Below are positions 12,001-27,000 of a DNA stretch of 64,000 bases, piece after piece. The position numbers were made by a program, and so were the translations under genes. Origin of the DNA: Procambarus clarkii (Eukaryota; Arthropoda; Malacostraca; Decapoda; Cambaridae); the NCBI RefSeq assembly GCF_040958095.1, contig NC_091175.1:21598003-21662002 (forward strand), read 5' to 3'. How positions within the stretch are numbered: position 1 is the stretch's first letter; every line of letters starts with the position of its first letter. The notes beneath the pieces are model-generated. The model worked only from the letters and a program-made list of their open reading frames with translations, was not told the DNA's origin and did no database searches.

Positions 12001-15000
12001 ACTGTAGTCAAATTAAAAAAAAATGAAATTAAACTGAATGTAGTGTAGGTGATGTTATTAGTTTTACAATGACACTATATGTTGGATGATTGGACAACTT
12101 TTGTTTTTTTCTATATTACAATACAGTAATTTGACAATGCTTAACCCTTGAAATGTGCAGAAGGATAAATCAGCATTATCTATGGGAAACCCCCCCCCCC
12201 CCCTTCCCCCAAGAAAGTTTAAAAAGTAAAAAAAATATTTAGGTATTTGTTTATATGTACAATAATCATTATTTTTCAACAGAGGGATACACGGAGGAAA
12301 TTCTTGAGGCTCATGACAATGAGGTTATGAGGCTTAATGCATATTTCAATGACCACAAGCAAATCTTTATGAAAATAAAACAGAGACATGAGGTATGTAT
12401 GCTATAAAGTGGATACATTTCTATTAGTATTTTATCAGGTATACGTATTGTATCGATATATTGTATCGCTCATCTCTGACTCTGAACTTATGGGGATTGA
12501 TTTTCAGGTCTTTGGCCCTGCCTCTTGACACATGTTTTATGTATGTAGGATACCTTAAATGTGTATAAATAACACCTTAAATAACACTTTGAATTCAATA
12601 ACAGTTTGCATTTTGTTACCAAAGGATTTGTTAGATGCATGGGGTGGAAGACAGCCTTCCTGTCTCCCTACTCCACACAGCCTTCCCCATCTGCCCACCT
12701 TTCCCTTGCCGCACATGTAGGTTTTCCCATCTTCCCCCCCCCCCTCCATTCCCCCCATCATAAAAGATTTTCAGTACACTACAGTGGAACCTCGGCATTC
12801 AGATTTAATTGGTTCCTGACTGGGATGAATGCTGAAAAGATTCAAATGCCTAACAATGTTTTCCTGTAATGAATAATGTAACTTGGATTAATCCATTCCA
12901 GGTCACAAAGATAAATATATTTATACAGTAATTAAATAAAATTACTGTAAATGCCAACAATATGTACTTTACCTGCACTTAGGAGAGTTCATAGCATATG
13001 TGGAAGGTGGCGAGGCAGAGGAAGAGATGTTATTCTTTGACAGGGGGAGGAGGGTGTCTCCCCACTTAACTTCTGGTAGTTGTGCTTCTGGGGTTTTTCT
13101 TTTGTCTTATTGTTTCCCCTCATTAGACACGCTGGATGCTTTTCTTAAAAGAAACTTGTCCAAGGACGATTGCTTTTGCCTGTACTTTAAAAGTTTCTAA
13201 AGTGAGACATAGCATTGTCATTCAACAGGTTTATAACACTCGGTTTTGTTAGAGGTGATATTTTTCAAGAAAACTTTACCCTCCTTTCCCCCCCCCCCTA
13301 TTTTGCACACATTTAGTTTATTAGAGAACCAAATTTAGACATACAATCTCTGTAACGAGCAGACACACGAACACCACATTCATATTTAGCCATTTCTTTT
13401 TAGTGTGTAGTCTGGTCAACATCTTTGAGTTAGCCTTCAGTATTCCTACAAACTGCTGTGAAAAATATACGCTCCTGTGAATTTACTTTTTTTGGGGGGG
13501 GGGGAAGGTTTAAACACCCTTTAAGCTTTCCTGCTAGGGTTAAACCTAGGGTTAAGGACATGAATTGAAATTAGAATACCAAGTTATCACTTAACACTTT
13601 CGCGCTAACCGGACGCACCGCTGCGTCCTGTTTCGTCTAGCGCCACCGCATAGTGGACATAGTTATGTCCTCTTTTTAAAATATTTGTATAAAATTCAAT
13701 TTTAATCCGATTTCATTGGGGTTTGTTTCAAACGACGCGCCATGAAGTTCTTTCTCGCCACTAGGCCGCCCGGTGCGTCGGCCTACCCGGTCACGTGACT
13801 GGCCCATTGTTTTCGTGTCACGTGTCGTGAGTCGATCACGCTCCCCTCGTGCGCCAAACTCGAGCATTTTTACCCGTTTCTGTGTGGATTATACCCAATT
13901 ACTTCATCAAAAATGGATAGAGGTCAAGGCCCAAGCACTTCTACGCCCAAGGAAGCCTCCAGGTCATCGAGAGTGGACAAAATAACTCAGATTTTTAAGA
14001 AGTGGAGCGGAGTGAAGCTCACACCAACGAAAATTCCGGGCCTTGTGGAGGATTTATCAGAAGCTGAAGGTGATGTAGAGGTATTGGAGGAAGATTTTGG
14101 AACCCACAACGATTATAGTGGACCTAGACCTAGAGGGAATGATACGGCAACGAGTGATGAGGAGACAGAGGCCCTCACCGAGGAAGAGGAGGCACCGCGA
14201 CCCCCTCCTCCTCCTCCATCTCTGCGCACACGTGGTGCATCTAGGCTACCTAGAAAAGTAGCCACCAGAAATGTTGCTCGTCGTAGGAATACACGACAAA
14301 TTGCGCCAAGTGATTCTGAAAGTATAAGTGATGAGGAAAGTGATGAGGATTCTTTCGAGCCTCCTGAAAGGCGTACACGTACAGTACGTACTCTGCAGGC
14401 TGGGGCTGGTGAGGGCTGGAGTCGTAGCAATACTCCTCCAGTTGTTGATGATTTTACTGGAAATCCTGGACTGAAAATTCCCAAGCCTACTAGTGCACTG
14501 GCTTATATTCAATTGTTCATCACGCGTGCCCTCCTTGAGTTCTTGACCGTTGAAACAAATTTGTACGCCTCGCAGTTATTCCGGATGGCCAATGAAAATG
14601 GATCAGATATTTGGAACCCAGTGAAGGCGAGTGAAATGGCGCGATTCCTAGGACTGTTCATATTGATGGGCATAATTAGGCTCCCAACTATGAGGATGTA
14701 TTGGCAAACAGCAAAGCCATGGCATGCTCGTTTCTTCAGCTTGTTCATGACGTCCAGACGATTCCAGCATATAAACCAGTTTTTCCACACATTCAATACC
14801 AATGCAGTGCCCGTGAACAATCGTGATAAGTTGATAAAAGTGAGACCAGTGATGGATTACTTGAAAGACAGGTTTGCTGAAGTTTACATCCCCAAGAAAG
14901 AGTTGTGTTTGGATGAGGGTACAATGCCATGGCGAGGCCGACTATCCTTCAAAGTGTACAATCCAAACAAACCAGACAAGTATGGTGTGAAACTTTATAT

Positions 15001-18000
15001 GCTTGCTGAATCTGTCTCTAGGTACATATGACTTTGACGTATACTCGGGTATTGGTAAGACGATAGTGGATACAGTAACGGGGTTGATGCAGCCTTTAGT
15101 GAACCAGGGTTACCATTTGTACATGGATAATTACTACAACTCGGTTACCCTGACAGAAACATTGAGAGAACTTGGGGTGTACACATGTGGCACAATTAGA
15201 ATGCTACGTGGCGCCCCAAAGGGCGCCACGTAAACTTCCACTGGATACACCGTATACCGCCGCAAAAATAACACCTTCATTCTCCTGTGGAGAGACAAGC
15301 GAGTAGTCTCAATAATTACCAACATCCACAATGCAGACACTCGGCGAGTTCAGTGAAGGAAACGAATTCGCAAACGAGACGGAACAAGTGGAATACAACA
15401 GTGAACAAACTGACTGCAATTTGCGAGTACAATAAGTTCATGAAAGGTGTGGACCACTTCGATCAAATGGTTAAATATTACCATTTTACCAGGAAAACTC
15501 ACAAGTGGACCAAAAAGATTACCTTTTATTTCCTGCAAATGGCATTGCATAATGCCTTTGTTTTGTACAAATACAACACAACTGATCGAAAAAAGCTAAC
15601 ATTGCTACAGTTCCACGCGGTGGCAATCTGGGCCCTATTGAACTGGGACACAGAGGAGTGGCCTAAAACATCATCTCAACACTTGCGGCACGCTCCAGAC
15701 ATAAATGATGACACAGCTTCTGCCAATGCTGACGCCATGCCAACTCCCGGACCATCTGGTGTGAGGCAGCCTTTGTTCACTACACCACCTCAAGATGAAG
15801 CAGACACCGAATCTGAACCCGACATGTCTGCCACACTGCCAGTTGACGAAACTGTTTTGTCAGATGAATCCGACTCTCCTGCAAATGTTACACCTCCAGC
15901 GAGAAGACCTGGCCCTATTGTTGATTCAGAAAATCGCATGAACACAAAACTGAAACATGAAATTTACAGACTGCCCAAACGTCTCGAGTGTCATGTATGC
16001 GCACGGTCCGGTAAAAGGAAGGACACGAACATAGGATGCAGGACCTGTGGTGTTGCACTCTGTGTTATTCCCTGCTACACCAATTACCACCGGAAAACGG
16101 TGTATTGGGTGGTGAAGAAGTAACCACCCGCAACAGCTTCACTCCACCTACAAACCATCTGTTGAGCAACTTCAGGAATGAAGAACCTGAAGGTGGAGTG
16201 AAGAACAAATGCTCAACTTACTGTTCCACAACCAGCCTTCCCTTGGTAAGTACACCTATTTGGTCCAAGTTTGTGTAGTATAATTTAGCTCATAGAACAT
16301 TCTATTGTGAAAACATTGCCACAAAAATGAATGACATACATACAATAATAATATCAGAACAGTGAAATAAGTATAAACTTAAAAAGCAACGTTTCGCGCA
16401 TGTGTCGTCCGGTCACCGTTACCGGGTAACAGTGCGCCCACTTCCCACACTCTTGCGGGTGGGCCGCGACCATTATTCTACGATTATATTCATATCACCG
16501 TGTTGGGAATTTTATTGGGAGTCCATTGATACCAAAATTAAGGCTGTAGGACAATTGTAGAGGTGATAATAATCCCAAGAGTAAAAACATTTTGTTGCTG
16601 TTGGGCGCTCACGGCGACTCGTCTTCGTAGTTATTTATTTCGTGCTGGTATCTCTATAGCTTTCGTGACTTCTTTTTACTGATGTTCTTCTAGAGAATTT
16701 TATTGCGAACACGTTGGTACCAAAATGAAATACGTAGCATGAGAACTAAGGTCAGAAGAGTAAAAAGAGTATACACATTTTTGTTTTTACGCTTAAGCGA
16801 TAAAAACGCCGCGCGCACATACGATTGGCTCCCTGACCTTCGCCGAGAGCGCAAAAGTGTTAATTTTATAATTCTTTATAAAAAAAAATTAATTTAAATA
16901 TGTACATACAGTATTGTATGATAATAATTATCTATGATTTAGTACATTATAACTTGGCTCTAAAGAAATCAGTTGTGGGAAAAGAGTAAGTTTATTTATT
17001 TTACATATTCTCTTTCAGGTGTGGAATAAATTAGTACAACTGGAAGAAAAGGCTAATGATCCTAACAGGTTGTTTGGTAACCGGGGATGCTCTTTGCTGC
17101 AAGAAGAAAAAGAAAGAAAGCGTGTGAAAAATGTGAGTAGTTTTTAAATGTAATAATTTTATTCATAGAATGTGATAACATTTATGGAATAAACTAACAT
17201 TTATGGAATAAACTGAAACTAGTTGCATTCGGTACTTTAAAGATTGTTTTTCCTATCTTATTCTGTTTTGTATCGCCAACATTTGTTATATTGGCCGCTA
17301 TTGAAAGTAAGCAGTGTAATCCCATTGATAATATTTTATGATTCTTATGTTCTTTTAAAAAATTATCATTTAGGATGGGAAGTCAAACTGATAACTGTAG
17401 GCCATTGCTTTAAATTGTGTAATACTGTAATGAAAATGTTAATTATGCATTGCAGGAACTGCCTCGTGTAGAAAAGGAGCTGGAAGAGCTGGTCCTTGCT
17501 TCCGAGGCAAAACATGGGAAGCCATTCCTTATAGACGACAAGACCATATCGGACTACATTACTGATCAGTGGCACAAGTACAATGAACAGAAGGCACAGG
17601 AAAAGAAAGTGAGAGTAAGTACTGATACTAGTTATACTCTGAGGTTAGTTATATGCTGGCTATATGAGGATAATTCTGAAAGTTTTTAATATTTAGTAAA
17701 GGACAGTTTGAGTATTATGATAGACTTGTATGAACTCCAATTCCTCTGGGGATACTGTTGTGCTTGGTTTGCATTTAATGTACCTGGGATGAATGGTATG
17801 TGGAGAGAAATATTTCCCTGAGGGTCGTCGTCTAGTGGCCTTGACGGGGATAGAAAACCAGTGGGTGTTAGATACCCCCCCCCCCCACTGAACATAAATA
17901 TAAATGTTATAAATGATGATGTGGTGCGAGTGACATCCTAATATTCAGGGTAAATGTGGGTGGTGGTGGGACTAGTATAAATTGAAGTGGGACAGTTTGA

Positions 18001-21000
18001 GGGGGCTATTTGTGTGGTCAAGAATTAAAAGTAAATTAAGAGTAACAAGATAGGGGATGGAGACGAGTATTTGGAGCGTTTGTATTTGTAATGTGTAAGG
18101 ATAATGCTAATGATGAGTAGTGGAAGAAGGCACTGACTGGCCATTTTGGTCGGCCTGGCATGCTTTCGATTTTCCCCCAAGCTGGGCATAGGGTCTGTGG
18201 TGTCTTCAGTTCTTTCCTGACAGCTGGCTGTAGCCCAAGGGGGGGGGATTCAAATTTTTTTTATCATTTTTCAACTGCTTCCTTCCATTATGTATAATTC
18301 TATACAATGGGAAATATACAGGGTCCCCTCATAGTTCCTGTCATTTTGCTCAAGGGGATTAAAAGGCCGCCTTTTGTTCGGGTCCATTTTCATTACCCCA
18401 GCGAGTGATTGCTAGCCTTCTAGTCCCTGAAAATTTTATTTAAGAGGATTAAAAGCCCGGCTCCTGTCTGGGCTGTTTTGCTTTACCCCAGCAAATGATT
18501 GTTCGTCTTCTAATTCCCTTTTAAATTTTGCTCGCCATCCCCTTGCCCTGTTAGGTCACCAAAAGACCGCTTCCCATTGCACTTAAATTTCATGACCTCG
18601 GTGACCCTGCACAGACATCTCTAATGGTCAATGACGTTGGTTAATCTTCATTTTCTCTGAATTAGTCTGACTTCTGTTATGGTGTATTTATTCCCATTTT
18701 CAATATTTATGGCAAAGGGGCTTAAAAGGCCGCCTTCAATCGAGCCTAATGTACAATGACGTCATCCTGTGATTGAATGAATGGATGACTGGAGAAACTA
18801 CAAGATGGTAAGAAAGTTATACTGGGGGATATGAATGCTAGTGTGAGGAATGAATACAGAAAAGTTGTTTGAAAGTAGTGTGAGGCAGGTGTAGCTGGGA
18901 ATGAGGATTTTTCATTGGACGTTTTTCAAATACCTTTAGGCATGGGTTCATAAGTGTAAATGGAGATAAAGGTAAAGGGATGAAATAGAAAAAGATTGTG
19001 TTGATAGATGTTATGTGAAAGGGTTAATAGAACTTGTGAAGCAAGGGACCAGCTAGATGGTGGTGATAACGTGTTGCATGAACGTGCCATGTCGTACAGT
19101 AATCTTTGTGAGCCTTTGATAAACAATAGTTAATTTTTGGCAAATTCACTGGTAGAATAATATATAAATTTCCGTGATACTCATATACCAGGATGATGTA
19201 ATTATATTTTGGCATAAATAATGTTAACCTACTAAAGTATCGTGTTTATCATTAAATAGTATCATTGGAAATGTCTCGGAAAGTAATGTCGCTTAAAAGA
19301 TGATTATCATTTGATTGCATGTTATCCTGAGTAGGCAAAGTAGTACTGTACTGTAGTGAACAAAACATACCGATTAAATAACAATGAAATGTAAATGTGC
19401 AACCCATCCTCCCACTTAATGCATGTCACTATGAACACTAAATACAGTAGTCCAAATTGATGTACATTGGTGGAATGACAACACTTAAATTTGATGTTTT
19501 AACACTTAAGTCTTTTAATGAGAAAGAGGGAATGTTAATTATGATGCACATTGAAATCACACGAACATGATGTATTGGTGAGAAAATATGAGTCAATTGG
19601 TAATGTGTGTGTGCGCAAGCCAGAAGAGATCAAGGATGTGGGTTTGATCCTGTTATATGAATATCTTCTTAACACTTTCGCGCTCCCGGCATGCATGCCG
19701 CAAACTTAAGAGGTCATGCGCCCTGCGTGCGAGCGTGCTGGCGAGAGCGCGGCAACACCGAATGTGTATACTCGTTTAAGTTTTCTCACCTTAATTCTCG
19801 TGCCATGTCGTTCGTTTTGGTATTGTTTGCAATAGAATTCCCTACCCTATGCATATAATGTCCTAAAGCCTGGTGTGACTCCCACAGCAAAGCATAAACT
19901 CTGCAAAAGTTACCCGTGAGCACACACAATTGGTAAAATGTGTATACAGTACTTGTTTTTCTCACCTTAATTCTCGTGCTATGTCATCCGTTTTGGTATC
20001 ATTGTGTTCGCAATAAAATTCCCTGTAGGTGTGTGTGCATATAATGTCCAAAAGCCCGGCGTGACTCCCCCACAGCAAAGCTCGTTTACCCGTGAACGAG
20101 CACCAATTTGCACTCCGCTGCCTAATGTGTATACTCGTTCAGTTTAAAAACATCAATTTTTGTCTTAAGACTTTCATTTTGGTATCAAATTGTTCGCAAT
20201 GTAAAGGCACATGTTTCAAAACTAGTCTCATAATAATAGAGCAATAAATAGAATTTTAACAAATATTTTAATTTTGGACGCTCGTTGCAATTATTTATCT
20301 TTCCAGTGTTCTGACATAAATTTTTCATGTTACATCTCTCATTTTGGTATAAAATTGTTTGCAATATAAAGGCGCGCATTTTAAAACTAGTCCCATAATA
20401 ATAGCACAATAAATAGAACTTTAACATTTTAACCAAAAACGTATTTATAATCTTTCAAGTGTTCTGACATCAAATTTCGTGTTACATCTTTCATTTTGGT
20501 ATCAAATTGTGTGCAATTTAAAGGCGCTTATTTTGAAACTATCCCAAAGTTGATCGGATAAAAAATGAATTTTATAGAAATATTTTATGGTTGGACTTGC
20601 AATAGTCTAACCCTCTGATTCAAGAGAAAAATTGGTAACTGTCATGTGCGCGGAAGTGTTAAGAGCCGTCCTCAAAGGGCAAAAAAATATCGTGCAGATA
20701 GTTCTGGGGCTCTTCCCAGACAATGGCATTTCATTACATTCAGCGCTGATTTTTTTTTATTTCAGCAAAATAATAGAGTAAAGCAGTTGAACTCGGAGAG
20801 TCGTTTAGGACCCAACTCGACAAAAAGGCGTTTGGCTCGTAATGATTCGATGAGGAATTCAAAACTCAGGCGAATTGGAGAGGAGCACTCAATGGCACAT
20901 TCATCTATTGCTGTAAGTTTGCATATACAGTATATATATATATATGAATATATACTGCATATATATATAACTGATGGTCGTGATGGTCAAGTGGATTAAG

Positions 21001-24000
21001 GCGTCTTGTACATACCAGTTGCGTTGCTTCTGGGAGTATGGGTTCGAGTCACTTCTGGGGTGTGAGTTTTCAGTTGCATATTGTCCTGGGGACCATTCAA
21101 GCTTGTTCGCACATGTATATATATATATATATATTCATTCATCAAACACTTTAAACATTACATTGTTATATAACCCTACAGTAGTAGCTAAGATGGAAAA
21201 ATGTTGTCTCCTGGGTCATCTGTCTAAAAATGTTGGTCTGGTTGAGCAATGACCAATCAGGAGGCCTGATCAAAGACCGGGTTGTGGGCACATTGGTCCT
21301 CGGAACCATCTCGTGGTAAGGTAGCTGGGTGTTCTGGTCTCTCTTTCCCTCTCCCCCATCCCTGGGGTAGTTTCTTTTAAATATCTTTGTAAAATCTTTG
21401 AAAAATGTCCAGTATTTTCTTCCCGAGCTGTGCATGCAACGTGCACGTGAATCCATCATATTTTAGGAGCATTCCTCCTTTTGCCGTATCCCTCCTCACC
21501 TGGTTGATCTTTCTCGGTTCCTCTTGCAGTTACAGGACTTTGCTGCTCTTGTGGGTTTCAATTCACTTTTGGGTTTGGGTTGGATTAGGCCTTATGGTTG
21601 TGTTGAAGGGTTCCTGTTTTTCCTAGCTTCCAAATAACCCTGTTTTCTTTGAGGATTTAGCGTAGTTTTTGCCATACCTTGGATATTTGTAAAGTAAATG
21701 GTGGGCTCTGTCCCACTGGTAGTTGCCTTGACTTTCTAAAGTTTAGACTGGTGTGTTGAATGCAATAAAATGCCTCTGACTCCCCTCCCCTCTTACCAGG
21801 CATACCAGTTTGTGCTCTGTCGGCTAAAGACTAACCCATGACTGACTGGGAGTTGGGACACCCCTTTTTGGTGTTTTTATGCACTTGGAGGTTGCCGTTT
21901 TGAGGAACCCATTTGTGAAGTCTGTTGGCTAGAGTAGTGCTTCAGTTAGGCAAACCCTGCAGTTGCTTGTATTGTTTCACTTGCTTTTAGGATGCTTAGT
22001 GTGGGTTATCAATGAATCCCCAGCTCTGTTCCTGTGGGTAGACCAGGTTCTGGCTGCAGTTTCCACTAGGCAAACAGGACTGATGTGAAGCATTATGAAG
22101 CCATCCTAGTGAGAGCTTCAGGGAGCTACTGAGACTGCCAGAAAGAGGCATTTCATTACATTCAAGTTTTGTGATAACATTAATTATTGCTATTATATAA
22201 CAATAATAATTATTGTTAATATAATTTTGTATGCAACTCATATACGCGCATTTCTCAATTAAATCAGACTCCCGTACGAGGACCCAAGTCAGTGCTGCGA
22301 GAGCATGATCAGAATACCATGAAGAACGTAACGACACGTCTCTTCACAAAAAAGGAAGGGTCAAACCTCTCATCTGTTGAAGTGTCATCGTATTCAAATT
22401 TTTCTGTGAGTTGAAGTTATCATCAATTTCTTTTCTAGGAAATGACATCTTTTCCTAGACTGTGTACTTTAGTCTGAAATGAATTACAGTACCAGTATAT
22501 TTAGCTGGCATTATAATCATTCATTTTGAGTGGATTTACACTAAACCTAAATGAAAGAAACAAGATGAGAAATCAATTTGGGTAAATAGCATGCTTGTTA
22601 CTTGTCTTTATAGTAGTAAAAAATAGTTAATATTTTTAAATATTTATTGCCATTTTAAAGCTTGAATATCTGATACATTTTGAGCTTTATTTGAAACAAA
22701 ATGGCCAGCTCTTAACCACTGTGCTGCGCTGGCCGAGAAAACTCGTTTGCCTACAACTGCACCGCAGAGAAAACACCAATTTAAGATTTCGTACACATTC
22801 AAAACACGAGTGCGGTTGGTTGGGTATGAAATATACTCCTGAGACCTCCAGTGAGAGGTATCCATCTTTGAAAAAACAAATTCCCAGAATGCCTTAGGGT
22901 TGCTGTCTGGATCAGTGCCAAGTGAGCAACCATGGGTGGCGCTTGCACCTCTGGCTTCCAACCCCTGTTCGACGCAGTGTTGAAAGATCGTCGTTCTCTG
23001 TTGGTGAAATTCAAACCTTATTGTCTGAAGAACATAATGGTCATCAGGGAACCATGTTTTTTTTTTGGGGGGGGGAAGGATGTTTTCAGGAAGAGAATTT
23101 AACATTTTACAATGGAAAAATTGTTTGCGAACACTTGATTTTTGGCACACAGAAGGAATTTTACAAGACACGCAGTGTATCACAGTGGTTAAGTATGTGT
23201 TTTAGTTTGTTTCCAACTTTAAAAAAAAAAAAAAGCACATTGGCAACTAGTGCTTTTTTCCATGAAAACATAACAATTAGATTGTCATTGGAAAGTATAT
23301 ACAAAGCAAGTTATGTACGTGATGTTGACCAAACCACACACTAGAAAGTGAAGGGACGATGATGTTTCCATCCGTCCTGGACCATTCTAGAGTCGATTGC
23401 GATAATGGTCCAGGACGGACCAAAACGTCGTCGTCCCTTCACTTGTTAGTGTGTGGTTTGGTCAACATATTTCGGCCACATTATTGTGACTCCTCGTCCG
23501 TATATAATTGATTTTGTTGAGGATTTATGATGATGCATTTTTGGCAAGATTAGAAAACAAAAAATTGTATTTGGAATTTTCATTAAAATTTATATTAATT
23601 TCATTTGATTTTATTAATCTTCACACTTCAAATCAGTAGGCTTTACAAATTGTATAGAAAATATTTTTAAATATTTAAAAGGCAATTTTTTTTTTAAATG
23701 CCACAAGATTCATAACTTTTCTAATAAAAAACTTAAAATTAAATTTCTCTTTAAAGGGTTAGCAAACCATCATTTGTTTGGGATCATTGGGAAAGTTTAG
23801 ATTTTTTATATAAATGTAAATGTTGAAATGTTTACATTGTTTCTATATTAAAAATATATGCCCACAAAATTAAAGAGCCTTTGTAAAACCTGTTGTGAAG
23901 CTTTCATTATAATTGAATGGAAAAACACTGGAGATTTGATTAAAAAAAAAAAAAAATTTGTTTTGAGATTTAAGTTTTCCTGCCAAAAATGCATCATCAC

Positions 24001-27000
24001 AAATCCTCAACATTATCCATTTTAATTATATAAACCTCTAATTTCCAATCACCTGTAATTAATCTTATTGGTTTTATTTTCATAGAAAAAAAGATTCGGA
24101 GCAATATGCTATTAAATTGCAAACCATACCTTGCGATGTTTTCGTGGCTCAATGTTCGCGTGGACCAGTCCTCGAGTAACCATAGTAACATGGGTGATAG
24201 CATTCCATTCACTTAGTCAGAGCCTCGAACACAGGACCACAAACACTACCAACCATGCTTTGAGCAGCCCACAATGGAGGAGGATCCCAGAGACACTTGA
24301 CCAATTTCCAACTGGGCAGCTCATAGTATGGTCGGTAGGACTTTAGGGTTTCCATTGTTTGTGAAGGTTCTGATGGTCCACTTGAATGAAAAATACGGGT
24401 TGGGGTGATTTTCTTGACGAAACAATTTTTTTTCTCCAAATAAAGCTCAAATTGTAGGTGATATTACAGTATAGGCTTTAAAAATAAATACATTTATATA
24501 TGTAGAGATACATATATATATATAGATATATAGATATATATAGATATAGAAAAGGCTAAATATCAAAGCAATATTTTCAAGGGTAAAGTCAGTGTGCTGG
24601 CAGAGGTGGTTGGTGTTACTCTTGTGTATAACTTCAATTTTTGTACAGTGAAAATAAATTTGCAATTTTTATTGCCACCAGTAAAATAATTGCTCGTATA
24701 ACGCATCTTATTAATAAAAATGGCAAATTCATTGGAAATACTGTACTGTACTGTAATATGATATAACAAGAACATTGGAAACCAAACAGCTCAGACATTC
24801 TGAAGCCTGGAATGGCTTTAGCTTGGGCAAATTAACACGTGTTTTTGGCAATCTAATGTGTAGGTTTCTGCTATTGTCATAAATATTTGTAACGTTTGGT
24901 GGAACCTCTGTACAGCATTTGGATTTAATCGATTCCTGAATGCATGACGAATACCAAAAAGTATGAATACTAAACTTTTTCCCGTAAGGAATGATGTAAA
25001 CTGATTTAATCTGTTCCAGGCCACAAAATATATTTATGCAATAATTAAATTAAATAAATGCTAACACTACCTGGTTGATACCTGGTTGATTACCTGGTTG
25101 ATGGGGTTCTGGGAGTTGTTCTACTCCCCTAGCCCAGCCCGAGGCCAGGCTTGACATGAGAGTTTGGTCCACTAGGCTGTTGCTTGGAGCGGCCCGCAGG
25201 CCCACGTACCCACCACAGCCTGGTTGGTCCGGCACTCCTTGGAGGAATAAATCTACTTTCCTCTTGAAGATGTCCACGGTTGTTCCGGCAATATTTGTTA
25301 TGCTCGCTGGGAGGGTGTTGAACAACCGCGGACCTCTGATGTTTATACAGTGTTCTCTGATTGTGCCTATGGGACCTCTGCTCTTCACTGGTTCTATTCT
25401 GCATTTTCTTCCATATCGTTCACTCCAGTACATTATTTTACTGTGCAGATTTGGTACTTGGCCCTCCAGTATCTTCCAGGTGTATATTATTTGATATCTC
25501 TCGTCTTCTTTCTAGTGAGTACATTTGGAGAGCTTTGAGACGATCCCAATAATTTAGGTGCTTTATTGTGTCTATGCATGCCGTATATGTTCTCTGTATT
25601 CCCTCTATTTCAGCAATCTCTCCTGCTCTGAAGGGGGAAGTGAGTACTGAGCAGTACTCAGGACGGGCCAACACAAGTGACTTGAAGAGTACAACCATTG
25701 TGATGGGATCCCTGGATTTGAAAGTTCTCATAATCCATCCTATCGTTTTTCTGGCTGTCGCAATATTTGCTTGGTTATGCTCCCTAAATGTTAGGTCGTC
25801 AGACATCATTATTCCCAAATCCTTTACATGTTGTTTTCCTATTATGGGCACATTTGATTGTGTTTTGTACCCTGTATTATGTTTAAGGTACTCATTTTTA
25901 TTGTACCTGAGTATCTGGAATTTATCACTGTTAAACATCATGTTATTTTCTGATGCCCAGTCGAAAACTTTATTAATATCAGCTTGAAGTTTTTCAGTGT
26001 CATCAGCCGAGGTAATTTTCATACTGATTTTTGTGTCATCTGCTGTGGGGGTTTTCTTTTTTGCTTTCACGACTGCAATGCGTACGTCGCTAATGTACAT
26101 GTGGCAGACGCTGCACGAAGCTGTCGGAATTTGCAGAATAGAAAATAAGAGAGCAACCGTACAGAGCCTGGGAGCAAGGTCGAGTTAGTCCTCGAGGGTC
26201 TCTTCTCAGACTAGCCTCACCTGGTCCTGGTCCTGAGGAATAGACGGTGTTCAGTCTATTGGCCGGTAGACAGAACAGAACACGTCCACTTTGCAAGAGA
26301 TCCCTCACAAGAATGATTTTTGCCTGAAGCTCAGGGTGTCTTGTGGCACACACAAGGGGATTACAATTTGACCAAGAGCATTGCTGCAATTGGGCGGGAA
26401 CCAATCATACTAGCTCGTTCGATGAGCAGGAGGAGGAGCGACGTCATGAACACGTTACGACCACGTCGTAGCTGTTATTGTCCATCGCGCCGGTTGACCC
26501 CAGAGGTCAGACGGTCTGGCATCTACCCTCTGTGTCTCACGCGGGCAACAGCACATGTACTCACTGACCCTTTGGTGGCAAGTATGCTTAATTCCCTGTA
26601 TCTACTTCCTGCCTGAACATACGGCGGCCTCTGTATTATAAAAGTGTTCCTGGTTAAGTGGGCATTCTGGAGATACCCAACATGCCAGGTCACTATCCAG
26701 GGTTAACAGAAATAGGACCTTGTGCACAAGATCAGTGCACTGTGCACTGCAATGAGCCATTCAAGTCAGCTGTGGGAGAATCTTGAGACACTCTCTCACA
26801 TCTGCAAAGGATGATACGAAGCTGTGACTTGTATTTTTGTCTATATCTGATATGAGAATAAGGAAAAGCAGCGGTGCAAGGACTGTACCCTGAGGTACAG
26901 AGCTTTTAACTGCGCTCGGACTAGATTTTATATGGTTGACTATTACTCGCCGAGTCCTGTTTGACAGAAAACTGAGTATCCAGCGTCCTACTTTACCGGT

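Larger units (their letters stand above)
13595..16859 (+). mobile_element. Full-length piggyBac transposon (inactive), TTAA-flanked
   Basis: TTAA duplications lie at 13591-13594 and 16860-16863. The terminal inverted repeats are CACTTTCGCGCT (left) and CACTTTTGCGCT (right, read inward), 11 of 12 identical. The 3265-bp body carries one transposase gene on + (13913-16123), broken by frameshifts and a stop. A subterminal palindrome GGACGCA-ccgc-TGCGTCC lies at 13611-13628. The right-hand 550 bp reappears almost unchanged in the deletion derivative at 41115-42174. The element sits in PRC1 intron 8. Confidence 0.93.

Noticed and set aside
14113-14484. 123-aa open frame on the minus strand, Ser/Arg-rich
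   Set aside because: Antisense shadow of the acidic N-terminus of the piggyBac transposase.
20975-21060. A possible tRNA-Leu gene
   Set aside because: Boxes A and B are present, but the acceptor stem does not close and an (AT)n tail and body follow, as in a SINE.
22644-23183. 179-aa open frame on the minus strand
   Set aside because: No domain or composition of a real protein; it overlaps dispersed repeat sequence and a poly-A/poly-G junction.
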